From Curtobacterium sp. A7_M15 (GTDB lineage: Bacteria > Actinomycetota > Actinomycetes > Actinomycetales > Microbacteriaceae), in the NCBI RefSeq assembly GCF_030705415.1, contig NZ_JAUZED010000015.1:1-47152 (forward strand): a stretch of 47,152 nucleotides of DNA, read 5' to 3'. Positions 16,565 to 24,836 of the stretch are shown piece by piece. A program made the translations under genes and the position numbers. Position 1 is the stretch's first letter. The number at the start of each line of letters is the position of its first letter. The notes beneath the pieces were generated by a model. It searched no databases, was not told the origin of the DNA, and worked only from the letters and a program-made list of their open reading frames with translations.

Positions 16565-17475
16565 GCGCCGTCGGGACGGCCGGGGTCGCCGCTCTCGGGA
16601 GCGCCCCCGGTCGACGACGGCTGCGGGTGCCCTTCCTGCTCGCCGTCGTGGGCACCGCGTACCTGGCGGTGTTCTTCGTCATCCCCCTGGTGTCCGGACT
16701 CATCGTCTCCCTCATGTCCGGCAACCCGGACGACGGCTACACCTTCACGTGGAACTGGGGGATCTACGGCTCGCTGTTCATCGACCCGCAGGTGCCGTAC
16801 CTCACGTTCCTCGGCCGGTCGCTCTGGTATGGCGTCGCGGCGACGGTCGTGACCATCATCGTCGGGTACCCGGTGGCGTACTTCATCGCGTTCCGGGTGT
16901 CCCCGCGGTGGAAGAACCCGCTGCTCATGCTCGTGTTCGTCAGCTTCCTCGTGTCGTTCGTCATCCGGACCGACATGTGGGCGTTCGTGCTCGCCTCGCA
17001 GGGGCCCGTCGTCACGGCCCTGCAGGCGATCGGCCTGGCCGGCAAGGACTTCCACATCCTCGGCACCGGCGGCGCGGTGATCTTCGGCAACGCGTACAAC
17101 GACCTCGCGTTCATGGTGCTGCCGATCTACGCCGCGCTCGAGCGCATCGACCCGAGGCTCGGCGAGGCGGCGAACGACCTGTACGCCGGCAAGGTCCGGG
17201 CGTTCTGGCACACGACGTTGCCGCTGTCCCGGTCCGGCGTCTTCGCCGGCGTCCTGCTCGTCTTCATCGACAGCGTGGGCGACCCGGTGAACTCCGCGCT
17301 CCTCGGTGGCACGAACACGTACACCATCGGCCAGGCGATCCAGGACGCCTACTCCGGCAACCAGCAGTACAACGTCGCCGCGGCGCTCTCGACCGTGCTC
17401 ATGGTCGTGCTCGGCATCATCCTGTTCATCTACGCCCGGGTCTCCGGCACCGACGACCTCGAGGACCTCGTATGA
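16561..17475 (+). CDS. potB: Spermidine/putrescine ABC transporter permease
   Basis: 304 aa, six predicted membrane helices. The EAA coupling loop reads LGEAANDLYAGKVRAFWHTTLPLSRSGVFAG. GTG start shares GTGA with the potD stop; its own stop shares ATGA with potC. One half of the inner-membrane channel. Confidence 0.9.
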   Translation: MSAVGTAGVAALGSAPGRRRLRVPFLLAVVGTAYLAVFFVIPLVSGLIVSLMSGNPDDGYTFTWNWGIYGSLFIDPQVPYLTFLGRSLWYGVAATVVTIIVGYPVAYFIAFRVSPRWKNPLLMLVFVSFLVSFVIRTDMWAFVLASQGPVVTALQAIGLAGKDFHILGTGGAVIFGNAYNDLAFMVLPIYAALERIDPRLGEAANDLYAGKVRAFWHTTLPLSRSGVFAGVLLVFIDSVGDPVNSALLGGTNTYTIGQAIQDAYSGNQQYNVAAALSTVLMVVLGIILFIYARVSGTDDLEDLV

Positions 17476-18350
17476 CCGCCGTCGCACCCTCCCGTCAGGC
17501 CGCAGCACCGTCCGCGACCGAGACCGGTTCCACCACCGGGCGCTCCCGCCGTCGCGGGGTGAACCGCCGCGGGCCGTGGCTCGCGATCGTCTACTGGGTC
17601 ACGATCGCGATCACCCTCGTGCCGATCGTCTACATGATCGCGTACTCGTTCAACGACGCCCCGACGAACCGGTTGTCGTTCGCGTGGAACGGGTTCACCA
17701 CGTACTGGTACGCGAACCTCGTGAACGTCTCCGGACTCGGAGCGGCGTTCGTCACCTCGGTCGTCATCGCGTTCCTCGCCGCCGTCATCTCGGTCGCGAT
17801 CGGGCTGCCGCTGGCCCTGGCACTCGAGCGCTACCGGTTCCCCGGACGCGGCGCCGTCAACGCCGTCGTGTTCGCGGACATCGCGGCACCGTCGATCGTC
17901 GTCGGGTCCGCGTCGCTGTCGTTCTTCTTGTCGATCGGACTCGGCACCGGGTTCCTGACGATCCTGATCACGCACGTGGCCTTCGACGTCGCCTACGTCG
18001 TCGTGGTGCTCCGGGCGCGGATCGCCGGGACGTCGCGGGCACTCGAAGAGGCGGCGGGGGACCTCGGCGCGACGCCGTTCCAGGCGTTCCGGCTCGTGAC
18101 CCTGCCGTTGCTCGCGCCGGGCATGCTCGCGGCGGGGCTGCTCGCGCTGGCGATGTCGATCGACGACTACGTCATCACCTCGTTCGTCGCCGGACCCTCG
18201 GTCACGTTCCCGCTGTTCGTGTACGGCGCCGCCAAGGCCGGGATGCCGCCGCAGGTGCTGTGCTTCGGCACGCTGGTGTTCGCGGTGGGGCTGCTCGTGG
18301 CGCTGTTGAACGGGGCGTTGAACCGGCGGTTGGCGCGCACCCGCGGGTGA
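17472..18350 (+). CDS. potC: Spermidine/putrescine ABC transporter permease
   Basis: 292 aa. A basic Ser/Thr/Arg-rich N-terminus of about 35 residues precedes six membrane helices; EAA loop LEEAAGDLGATPFQAFRLVTLPLLAPG. Last gene of the aldehyde dehydrogenase-potADBC operon; a strong hairpin follows at once. Confidence 0.9.
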   Translation: MTAVAPSRQAAAPSATETGSTTGRSRRRGVNRRGPWLAIVYWVTIAITLVPIVYMIAYSFNDAPTNRLSFAWNGFTTYWYANLVNVSGLGAAFVTSVVIAFLAAVISVAIGLPLALALERYRFPGRGAVNAVVFADIAAPSIVVGSASLSFFLSIGLGTGFLTILITHVAFDVAYVVVVLRARIAGTSRALEEAAGDLGATPFQAFRLVTLPLLAPGMLAAGLLALAMSIDDYVITSFVAGPSVTFPLFVYGAAKAGMPPQVLCFGTLVFAVGLLVALLNGALNRRLARTRG

Positions 18351-18354
18351 GGGA

Positions 18355-18388
18355 GCGTCCCGCACCGGTCTGCACCGTTGCGGGACGC
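18355..18388 (+). terminator. Terminator hairpin after potC
   Basis: GCGTCCCGCA (18355-18364) pairs perfectly with TGCGGGACGC (18379-18388); followed by CCTGT. It also lies just downstream of the convergent microprotein gene, so it may act in both directions. Confidence 0.75.
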
Positions 18389-18394
18389 CCTGTC

Positions 18395-18505
18395 TCAGCC
18401 CTTCCGCCACAGGTCGTGCAGGAGCCTGACCACGGTCACGAGCAAGCTCGCGATCCCCAGCCAGGGAACCTGACGCCTGGGCTTGGATCCGTCGTCATGC
18501 GACAT
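18395..18505 (-). CDS. 36-aa microprotein, copy B
   Basis: 36 aa, paralogue of the product at 6048-6158 and exactly the same length. N-terminus SHDDGSKPRR, hydrophobic VPWLGIASLLVTVVRLL, C-terminus HDLWRKG. ATG at 18505 with GGAGG eight bases upstream. Conservation keeps the reading frame: differences between copies are largely synonymous or conservative in the core. Role unknown; single-pass or peripheral membrane peptide by composition. Convergent with potC. Confidence 0.7.
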   Translation of the reverse strand: MSHDDGSKPRRQVPWLGIASLLVTVVRLLHDLWRKG

Positions 18506-18744
18506 CGATCCCACCTCCGGGTGTCGGCGCCGGCGGACACGAGGAGCGGGCCGGGACGGGCGTGCAGTGGGACCGCGGTCCCGCTACACTGAACCCGAGC
18601 GTTCAGACTCGGGGACGGTTCACGCCCGTCCCGGCTTTCCACTCGGAGAGCAACCCGAAGCCCATCACCGTTGCGCCGGTGGTGGGCTTCACGCTTGCCC
18701 TGGGGATGCAGTCCGGCTGTGCCACACCCCGTGCGACGAGCCTA
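18506..18744 (-). ncRNA. Structured leader RNA, copy B (with antisense promoter candidate)
   Basis: Inverted second copy of the element at 5820-6047. Minus strand: -10 TAGGCT (18739-18744) with the same flank TCGCA as copy A; long hairpin 18648-18699 with GAAGCCCA/TGGGCTTC conserved and inner helix CACCG/CGGTG in place of CGCTG/CAGCG, which is a compensatory change; TTTCC/GGAGA (18636-18649); GGGACGG/CCGTCCC (18612-18632); CCCGAG/CTCGGG (18594-18613); perfect palindrome GGGACCGCGGTCCC (18569-18582); 14-base long-range pair 18551-18564 with 18621-18634. TACACT at 18585-18590 is a plus-strand -10, as in copy A. Conserved 20-base block at 18521-18540 before the ribosome site. Confidence 0.6.
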
Positions 18745-18778
18745 CGTGGTATTCCAGTATCAGTGAGGAGGCGCGACG

Positions 18779-19147
18779 GTGGACGTCATCGAGGTCGACG
18801 AGCGCGACAGCACGTGGGAAGACCCGCGCCCGCGCTTCCGCGTCTACGTCCAACGCCCGGACGGCGACGCGTTCGCGACGGAGACGACGGACCTGCTCGA
18901 GGCCGACGTCCTGGAGGCCATCGACTGGGCCCAGCGCCGCGCCGCCGAGCACGAGGGCGCCCTCTGGTCCGTCGCACTGGTCTCCGACGACCGCCGAGGG
19001 CTGCGCGGGCTCACCTGGCTCGTCGGCTCCGACGCGAACGACCCGCCCGAGGACGACCTCGACCTCGACCGGCGCGCGCGCATGCGTGCGCGCCGGTCCG
19101 ATCCCGTCGTGGTCCCGACCTCGGACCGCGCACCCACCGACGACTGA
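18779..19147 (+). CDS. Conserved-looking hypothetical protein, acidic
   Basis: 122 aa, GTG start with GAGGAGG eight bases upstream. Composition is acidic with an Arg-rich patch (RRARMRARR) near residue 105. An N-terminal beta-strand-like segment (PRFRVYVQRPDG) is followed by a helix (LLEADVLEAIDWAQRRAAEHE) and a strand (LWSVALVSDD), so a small alpha/beta domain is likely, followed by a disordered tail. I do not recognise a family. It is transcribed away from RNA copy B and ends before a terminator shared with the GMC oxidoreductase. Confidence 0.7.
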   Translation: MDVIEVDERDSTWEDPRPRFRVYVQRPDGDAFATETTDLLEADVLEAIDWAQRRAAEHEGALWSVALVSDDRRGLRGLTWLVGSDANDPPEDDLDLDRRARMRARRSDPVVVPTSDRAPTDD

Positions 19148-19177
19148 CCGACGACGACCGAACGTCGCCGACGGCGG

Positions 19178-19215
19178 ACGGGAGGCGCGGTGTCAGCCTG
19201 CACCGGGCCTCCCGT
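19178..19215. terminator. Bidirectional terminator, GGGAGGC family member 1
   Basis: ACGGGAGGC (19178-19186) pairs with GCCTCCCGT (19207-19215), with inner GGTG/CACC pairing. Sits between convergent genes. Same core as hairpins at 29604, 44501 and 47140. Confidence 0.75.
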
Positions 19216-19230
19216 CACGCGTGACCCGCG

Positions 19231-20820
19231 TCAGGCGGCGACGGTCGCGGCCTGCTCGCGGTCCGCGGCGGGGTCGTCGCGGAGCAGCCGGTCGGCGGTG
19301 CGCAGCGACAGCGCCATGATCGTGAGCGCCGGGTTCGCGATGAGGGAGCTCGGGAACACCGAGTTGTCCACGACCCACAGGTTCGGCACGTCCCACGACC
19401 GGCCGGCGGCGTCCACGACCGAGTTCCCGGCATCGGTCCCCATCCGGGCCGTCCCGACGGTGTGCGCCGTGCGGTCGAGGACGCGGACGTCCTTCCCACC
19501 AGCGGCTTCCACGATCGAGGTCATGGTCCGGATCGCGTGCCGGGTGATCGCGTCCTCGTTCGACCCGGGCGAGAACGTGACCCGCGCCTTCGGCATCCCG
19601 TTGGCGTCCAGCTCGTCGGTGAGCACGAGGCGGTTGTCGTCGTACGGCAAGCACTCCGCGTTGATGCCGACGCCGGCCATCCGCGGGTAGTCCTGCAGCG
19701 CGCGCACGAGGGCGGCGCCGCGCAGTCCACCGCCACGCACGAGCGAGGTCGTCAGTGTCAGCGGCTGCACGCCGAGGCTCTGGATGAGGTACCCGCCTGC
19801 GAAGTCGGCGTCCGCGGGTCGGATGAAGTCCTCCGTGATGATCGACGACGGGTACCCGCGGTAGGACCGCATCGACTCGTCGAAGGTCGCCCAGACCTGG
19901 GTGGCCCCGTGCGCGGTGAAGTTCCGACCGACCTGGCCGCTGCTGTTCGCGATCCCGGTGTGGAGCAGCAGGCGCGGGGTCTCGATGCCGCCGGCGGCCA
20001 GGACGAGCGTGCGACAGCGCTGCCGGTGGTCGCGGCCGCCCTGGCGGTAGACGACGGCCTCGACCCGGCCCCGGGCGTCGAGCTCGATGCCGTGCACGAA
20101 CGCCTCGGCGCGGATCTCGGCCCCGAACGCGACGGCCGCGGGCAGGTACGTGGTGTCCATCGACACCTTCGACCCGTTCCGGCAGCCCTGGTGGCAGGAC
20201 CCGCAGGAGATGCAGGCCTGGCGGAGTCCGTGGTGCTCCTGGTGGCGGTCCTCGGTGGTGAGGCCGACGGGGGCGTCCGTCGCCGTGATGCCCACGGCTG
20301 CGGCGCCGCGCATCATCATGTCCGACGAGGCGTTCCGGGGCGGCGGGCCCATGCGGTAGCGGCGTTCCGGGTCCCACGGGTAGTGCGCGGGTCCGGCGAC
20401 CCCGACGTCGTGCTCGACCTGCTCGATCCAGCGGGTGAGCTCGGCGTGGTCGATCGGCCAGTCCTCGCCCTGCCCGGAGTCGGTGCGGAGCCGGATGTCG
20501 TGCTGGTTCGGCCGGGGTGTGAACGCGCCCCAGTGCAGGGTCGAGCCACCCACGCCGGTGCCGCTGTTGTTCGGCCCGAACGCCGTCGGGGAGCTCCCGC
20601 CCGAGATGCGCTCGTCCATCCAGTTGATGTCTCCCGGCGCCTCGACCTCGTCGGGCGTGTGGTCGCCGGGCTCGGTGTTCGGACCGGCCTCGAGCGCGAC
20701 GACGCTCAGACCCTTGCGGGCGAGGGTCGCGAGCAGCGGTGCGCCGCCCGCTCCCGTGCCGACGACGACGACGTCGACGACCTCGTCCTCGCTGTGGTGG
20801 CGCTGGTGGTCGAGTCTCAT
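19231..20820 (-). CDS. GMC family FAD-dependent oxidoreductase
   Basis: 529 aa. FAD-binding VVVGTGAGGAPLLATLARKG near the N-terminus, GGSTLHWGAF, AGGIETPRLLLHTG and the C-terminal HTVGTARMG plus NALTIMALS-type end (ANPALTIMALS). A cysteine cluster CISCGSCHQGC sits in the middle, a feature of the gluconate/fructose dehydrogenase-like GMC subgroup. These enzymes oxidise sugars or alcohols and usually work with a small subunit of the gluconate 2-dehydrogenase subunit 3 family, here fused into the upstream gene. ATG overlaps that gene's stop by 4 bases (20817-20820). No secretion signal, so probably cytoplasmic. Confidence 0.87.
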   Translation of the reverse strand: MRLDHQRHHSEDEVVDVVVVGTGAGGAPLLATLARKGLSVVALEAGPNTEPGDHTPDEVEAPGDINWMDERISGGSSPTAFGPNNSGTGVGGSTLHWGAFTPRPNQHDIRLRTDSGQGEDWPIDHAELTRWIEQVEHDVGVAGPAHYPWDPERRYRMGPPPRNASSDMMMRGAAAVGITATDAPVGLTTEDRHQEHHGLRQACISCGSCHQGCRNGSKVSMDTTYLPAAVAFGAEIRAEAFVHGIELDARGRVEAVVYRQGGRDHRQRCRTLVLAAGGIETPRLLLHTGIANSSGQVGRNFTAHGATQVWATFDESMRSYRGYPSSIITEDFIRPADADFAGGYLIQSLGVQPLTLTTSLVRGGGLRGAALVRALQDYPRMAGVGINAECLPYDDNRLVLTDELDANGMPKARVTFSPGSNEDAITRHAIRTMTSIVEAAGGKDVRVLDRTAHTVGTARMGTDAGNSVVDAAGRSWDVPNLWVVDNSVFPSSLIANPALTIMALSLRTADRLLRDDPAADREQAATVAA

Positions 20821-22166
20821 CGTCCGGCTCCCGTCGGTTCCCATGCTTCGCGCTCGCCGGCCCCGAGGAGCAGGAAGCCCTGTTTGCGCAGGCCGTCGCC
20901 GCCGTTGGCGAAGCCGTCGTAGTCCACCGAGGCCATCGTCGCGGGGTGCGCCATCCACTGCTTGGCGAGGTCGACGCTGGCGTCCTCGAGCCACGCCTCC
21001 AGCTGCGACCGGTCGAGCCGACCCGTCGTCGGCGTGTACTCGCCCGCGGTGACCGCGTCGACGACCCCGGCGAGGTGCTCGTCGCCCTGCGCGGCCTCGC
21101 TGGCGAGTGCGTCGAGTCCGGCCCGGTAGGCGTCGAGGTCGGCGGGCAGGCCGTCCGGTCGCCAGCCGTCTCCGAGTCCGTCGGCGAGCTGGTCGTCCAC
21201 GCGCAGCGCGAGGTCGAGGTGGCGGTCGCCCGGCTGGGGCACGACGACGCGGGCCAGTGCTCTGAGAGTGTCGAGCTGCGCAGGGGTGAGGGCACGCGGC
21301 TCGCGGTCCGGGGCGTCGGGGAGCGCTCGGACCGCGAGGATGCCACGGGTCCGTGCGCTCACGCGGGGCGAGGCGATCACCCGGGCGGTCTCGGCGGGGA
21401 CGAGCGGACCGTGGTCGACCCGCCGACGCCAGAAGTCCCGGATGCGGTCGGCGACGGCGTCCGGCTGCTCCCTCGGCAGCAGGTGCGCGGCGCCCGGCAC
21501 CACGTCGAACTCGCCCGCGGTCCAGTGCGGCAGGTTCAGCTCGCGCTGGGCGTCCGGACCGAGGTCGCCGTCCTCGGCGCCCGCCAGCACGAGGGCGGGG
21601 ACCGGGTTCGGCGCGAAGTCGGTCGACCAGTCCTCGCGGCTGCCGCGGACGAGCCAGTCGGTCCAGGCCTGGGGGACGGCGCGCTCGACGTCGTGCACGG
21701 CGGTCGCGTGGGGCTCCGGAGCGAGGCGCGACGCCGTGTTCGCGTCGACGAACGCCTCGGCCTCGTCCGGCCCGATCTCACCGTCGGCCGCCCAGTCGAG
21801 CATGCTCCGGCGGCGGTCCTCGTCCATCGGCTCCGGCGAGAGCGGCGACGCGGCGAGCAGGACCACGGCGCGCAGACCGAACAGGCCGTTGCTGCCGTCG
21901 ACGGTGCGCGAGGCGACGACCGACGCCACCTTCCCGCCCATCGAGTGTCCGATCAGCGCCCACTCGGTGGCACCGCTCCGGCCGATCGCACGTTCGACGA
22001 GCACCACCATCTCCTCGACGGTGGTGCCGGTCACGGCCGTGCTGGTGCCGAAGCCGGGCAGGTCGATCCCGATCAGGTCGAGGGTCCCGGCGAGCCGGGT
22101 GCGCAGCCCGACGAACTCCTCGGAACTCGATCCGAGGGCGTGCAGGCAGAACACGGTGGTGGACAT
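20817..22166 (-). CDS. Fusion: alpha/beta hydrolase + GMC small subunit-like domain
   Basis: 449 aa. Residues 1-255 form an alpha/beta hydrolase: LHALGSSSEEFVGLR, nucleophile elbow GHSMGG, LAGAEDGDLGP and PGAAHLLPRE (acid and histidine regions). Residues about 290-449 resemble the gluconate 2-dehydrogenase subunit 3 family (LTPAQLDTLRALARVVVPQPGD, then VDLAKQWMAHPATMASVDYDGFANGG). The second half is the expected partner of the co-transcribed GMC oxidoreductase. The frame is continuous with even codon use, so the fusion looks genuine. Possible role: hydrolysis of an ester or lactone coupled to oxidation of the alcohol. Confidence 0.8.
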   Translation of the reverse strand: MSTTVFCLHALGSSSEEFVGLRTRLAGTLDLIGIDLPGFGTSTAVTGTTVEEMVVLVERAIGRSGATEWALIGHSMGGKVASVVASRTVDGSNGLFGLRAVVLLAASPLSPEPMDEDRRRSMLDWAADGEIGPDEAEAFVDANTASRLAPEPHATAVHDVERAVPQAWTDWLVRGSREDWSTDFAPNPVPALVLAGAEDGDLGPDAQRELNLPHWTAGEFDVVPGAAHLLPREQPDAVADRIRDFWRRRVDHGPLVPAETARVIASPRVSARTRGILAVRALPDAPDREPRALTPAQLDTLRALARVVVPQPGDRHLDLALRVDDQLADGLGDGWRPDGLPADLDAYRAGLDALASEAAQGDEHLAGVVDAVTAGEYTPTTGRLDRSQLEAWLEDASVDLAKQWMAHPATMASVDYDGFANGGDGLRKQGFLLLGAGEREAWEPTGAGR

Positions 22167-22274
22167 CCTTCGTTCCTACGTGCCGTCGCGCCGCTGCTCA
22201 CAGCACCGCTGTACCCCGTGTTTCGAACATGCGAAGATCGGCGGCGGACCGAGCGGAACCGATGGTGCCGGCGA

Positions 22275-22280
22275 TAGGTT
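22275..22280 (+). promoter_or_regulatory. Putative -10 box for leaderless ligase mRNA
   Basis: TAGGTT ends 6 bases before the ATG at 22287 with no convincing Shine-Dalgarno. Same spacing as at several other genes in the window. Confidence 0.4.
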
Positions 22281-22286
22281 CCAGCC

Positions 22287-24836
22287 ATGAGTGCAGAGCT
22301 GACGCTCGGCGCCGAGGAAGAACTGCACCTCATCGACCTCGATTCCGGACGACTTTCCGCGAAGGCCCCGCGCCTTCTGCCCAAACTGCCCGCCGACCGG
22401 TTCGGCGCTGAACTCCAGCGCACGACCATCGAGACGAACACGCCCGTGGTGCGCACGCTCGACGACCTGCGACGGGTGATCGTCGACCTGCGCAGCGAGC
22501 TGCGTGCCGCGATCGCCCCCGCCGGGGTCACGATCGCGGCCGCCGGCACCGCGCCGCGGTCGGAGTACGCCGACTTCGAGCTGACCTCGGGTGGGCGGTA
22601 CGGCCGCATGCAGGAGCAGTACCGCATGCTCGTCGACGAGCAGCTCATCTGCGGGCTGCAGGTGCACGTCGGCGTGAGCGACCGCGACCTGGCGGTGCAG
22701 ATCGCCCAGCGGGTGGCCCCGGCGCTGCCGGTGCTGCTGGCGCTCAGTGCGTCGAGTCCGTTCTGGAACGGGCAGGACACCGGGTACTCGTCGTTCCGCA
22801 GCATCATCTGGCAGCGCTGGCCCTCGGCGGGGAGCTTCGGGCGTGTCCGGGACGCGGCCGAGTACGACGCGATGCTCGACGACCTCATCGCGTCCGGTGT
22901 GATCGCCGACAAGAAGATGGCGTACTTCGACGTGCGGCCGTCCTCGCACGCCCCGACGCTCGAGCTCCGGGTGTGCGACGCGACGCCGATCGTGGACGAC
23001 GCCGTGCTCATCGCCGGGTTGTTCCGCGCCGCCGTGCGCAAGGCCGAGAAGACGGTCGAGGCCGGGGCCGAGTGGCGCCCGCGCAGCGAACCCCTGCACC
23101 GTGCGGCGATGTGGCAGGCGGCCCGGGGTGGCCTGACCGGAGAGCTGCTCGGTCTCGGCCAGCACCCGGAGCGGCTGCCCGCCGAGACCGCCGTCCGGCA
23201 GCTCGTCTCCCGGCTGCGTCCAGAGCTCGAGGAGCTCGGGGACTGGGGCACGGTGTCCGAGCTCGTCGAGGACACCCTCGCCCGGGGCAACTCCACGGAC
23301 CGGCAGCGCACCGCGTACGCCGAGCGCGGCGAGCTCGACGACGTCGTGGCGTCGGTCGTGAAGGACACCACGGGCACACCCTCCGGCAGTGCCGAGCAAC
23401 CGACCGTGACGCTGCCGTCGTACCGCGTGCGCGCCGGTGACGAGGCCGTCGGTCCGGGTGCGCGGCCGCGCCCGGCGTTCCGCGACCTCGCGGTCTTCTT
23501 CCGCGGGTGGGATGCCGAGACCACCATCGACCGCTGCGCCGCCCGCGACGCCTGGACCCGCGAGCACGAGGTCGGCTTCGTGGTCGACGGCGGCGTCCAG
23601 GCGTTCGGCTGCGACCTCGTGCCCCGGACCGTCAGCGCCTACGAGTGGAGCCAGCTCGCCGCCGGCCTCGGGCAGCGCGCCCGTGCGATCGAGCTGTTCC
23701 TCCGCGACGCCTACGGTCCCCGGCGGATCGTGGCGGACGGTGCGATGGACGAGAGCCAGTTCGTGGGCGCCGACGGCTGGGACCCGGCGGCGACCCGGCT
23801 GCCCGAGGACGCCGTGCGGGCGTCGGTGATGGGCTTCGACCTGGTCCGGAACGAGTTCGGCGGGTGGCGCGTCCTCGAGGACAACGTGCGGTCGCCCTCC
23901 GGTGTCGCCTACGGCATCGCGCTCCGCGAGCTCATGGACGAGGTGGTGCCGGACGCCCCGCGGCCGGAGCACCTGCTCGACCCGCACGGCGTGGTCGACC
24001 GCCTGCGTGACACGCTCCGCGCCAACGCGACCGCCGTGACCGGTGAACCGGAGCCGGTGATCGCGCTGGTCAGCGACGGCCCCGCCGCCGGCGCGTGGTT
24101 CGAGCACCGCAGGCTGGCCGACGGAGCCGGGTTGCGCCTCCTGGCAGGCTCGGACCTGGACGTCCGTGACGGACGCGTGGTCGACGCGCGGACGGGTGCG
24201 GTGCTGCACGGCCTGTACCTGCGGATCGACCGCGACGTCAGCGCGCTCCGCGCGGAGCACGCACCCGACCTCGGCGCGCGCATCCTCGACGTCGCCGCGG
24301 CCGGTGGCGTGCACCTCGCGAACGCGCCGGGCAACGCGCTCGTCGACGACAAGGCGATGTACGTCACGGTTCCGGACCTCATCTGGTACTACCTCGACGA
24401 GAAGCCGCTGCTCGACTCCGTCCCGACGTACCGCACCAGCATCGAGGGCGAACGGCTCTCGGTGCTCGACCGCGTCGGGGAGCTCGTGACGAAACCCGTC
24501 GACGGCGAGGGTGGCCGGGACGTCCTGATCGGCCCGACCGCGAGCGCTCCGGAGGTCGCCGAACGACGCCGGGCGATCGCGGCGGAACCCGACCGCTGGG
24601 TCGGGCAGGAGGTCGTGCAGCTGTCGTCCCACCCGACCATCGGACCGGCCGGCCTCGACCCGAGGCACGTCGACCTCCGGGCCTTCGTGTACGTCACCGG
24701 CACGGGCCCCGACGACGCCCACCTCGCCGACGTCGCGCTGACGCGGGTGGCGCCGGAGGGCAGCATGGTCGTGAACTCCTCGCGGGGCGGCGGAGCCAAG
24801 GACACCTGGATCACCGGAACGACAGGGGAGCGCTGA
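22287..24836 (+). CDS. Two-domain ligase: GCS2-type carboxylate-amine ligase fused to circularly permuted ATP-grasp
   Basis: 849 aa. Residues 1 to about 365 match the YbdK/GCS2 glutamate-cysteine-ligase-like family: GAEEELHLID, CGLQVHVGVSDRD, TLELRVCDATP. After a linker (about 365-395) the rest is a type 2 circularly permuted ATP-grasp (DUF404/407-like): VLEDNVRSPSGVAYG, ALVDDKAMY, DEKPLLDSVPTYR, TKPVDGEGGRDVLIGP. Both halves activate carboxylates with ATP and join them to amines, so the protein could build a dipeptide-like product. Its stop and the next ATG share one base (TGATG). First gene of the probable peptide-amide operon. Confidence 0.85.
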   Translation: MSAELTLGAEEELHLIDLDSGRLSAKAPRLLPKLPADRFGAELQRTTIETNTPVVRTLDDLRRVIVDLRSELRAAIAPAGVTIAAAGTAPRSEYADFELTSGGRYGRMQEQYRMLVDEQLICGLQVHVGVSDRDLAVQIAQRVAPALPVLLALSASSPFWNGQDTGYSSFRSIIWQRWPSAGSFGRVRDAAEYDAMLDDLIASGVIADKKMAYFDVRPSSHAPTLELRVCDATPIVDDAVLIAGLFRAAVRKAEKTVEAGAEWRPRSEPLHRAAMWQAARGGLTGELLGLGQHPERLPAETAVRQLVSRLRPELEELGDWGTVSELVEDTLARGNSTDRQRTAYAERGELDDVVASVVKDTTGTPSGSAEQPTVTLPSYRVRAGDEAVGPGARPRPAFRDLAVFFRGWDAETTIDRCAARDAWTREHEVGFVVDGGVQAFGCDLVPRTVSAYEWSQLAAGLGQRARAIELFLRDAYGPRRIVADGAMDESQFVGADGWDPAATRLPEDAVRASVMGFDLVRNEFGGWRVLEDNVRSPSGVAYGIALRELMDEVVPDAPRPEHLLDPHGVVDRLRDTLRANATAVTGEPEPVIALVSDGPAAGAWFEHRRLADGAGLRLLAGSDLDVRDGRVVDARTGAVLHGLYLRIDRDVSALRAEHAPDLGARILDVAAAGGVHLANAPGNALVDDKAMYVTVPDLIWYYLDEKPLLDSVPTYRTSIEGERLSVLDRVGELVTKPVDGEGGRDVLIGPTASAPEVAERRRAIAAEPDRWVGQEVVQLSSHPTIGPAGLDPRHVDLRAFVYVTGTGPDDAHLADVALTRVAPEGSMVVNSSRGGGAKDTWITGTTGER

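Noticed and set aside
5820-18744. Could the two RNA/microprotein copies be ends of a transposon?
   Set aside because: No transposase, no terminal repeats or target duplications at the homology edges, and the 12.5 kb between holds ordinary metabolic operons.
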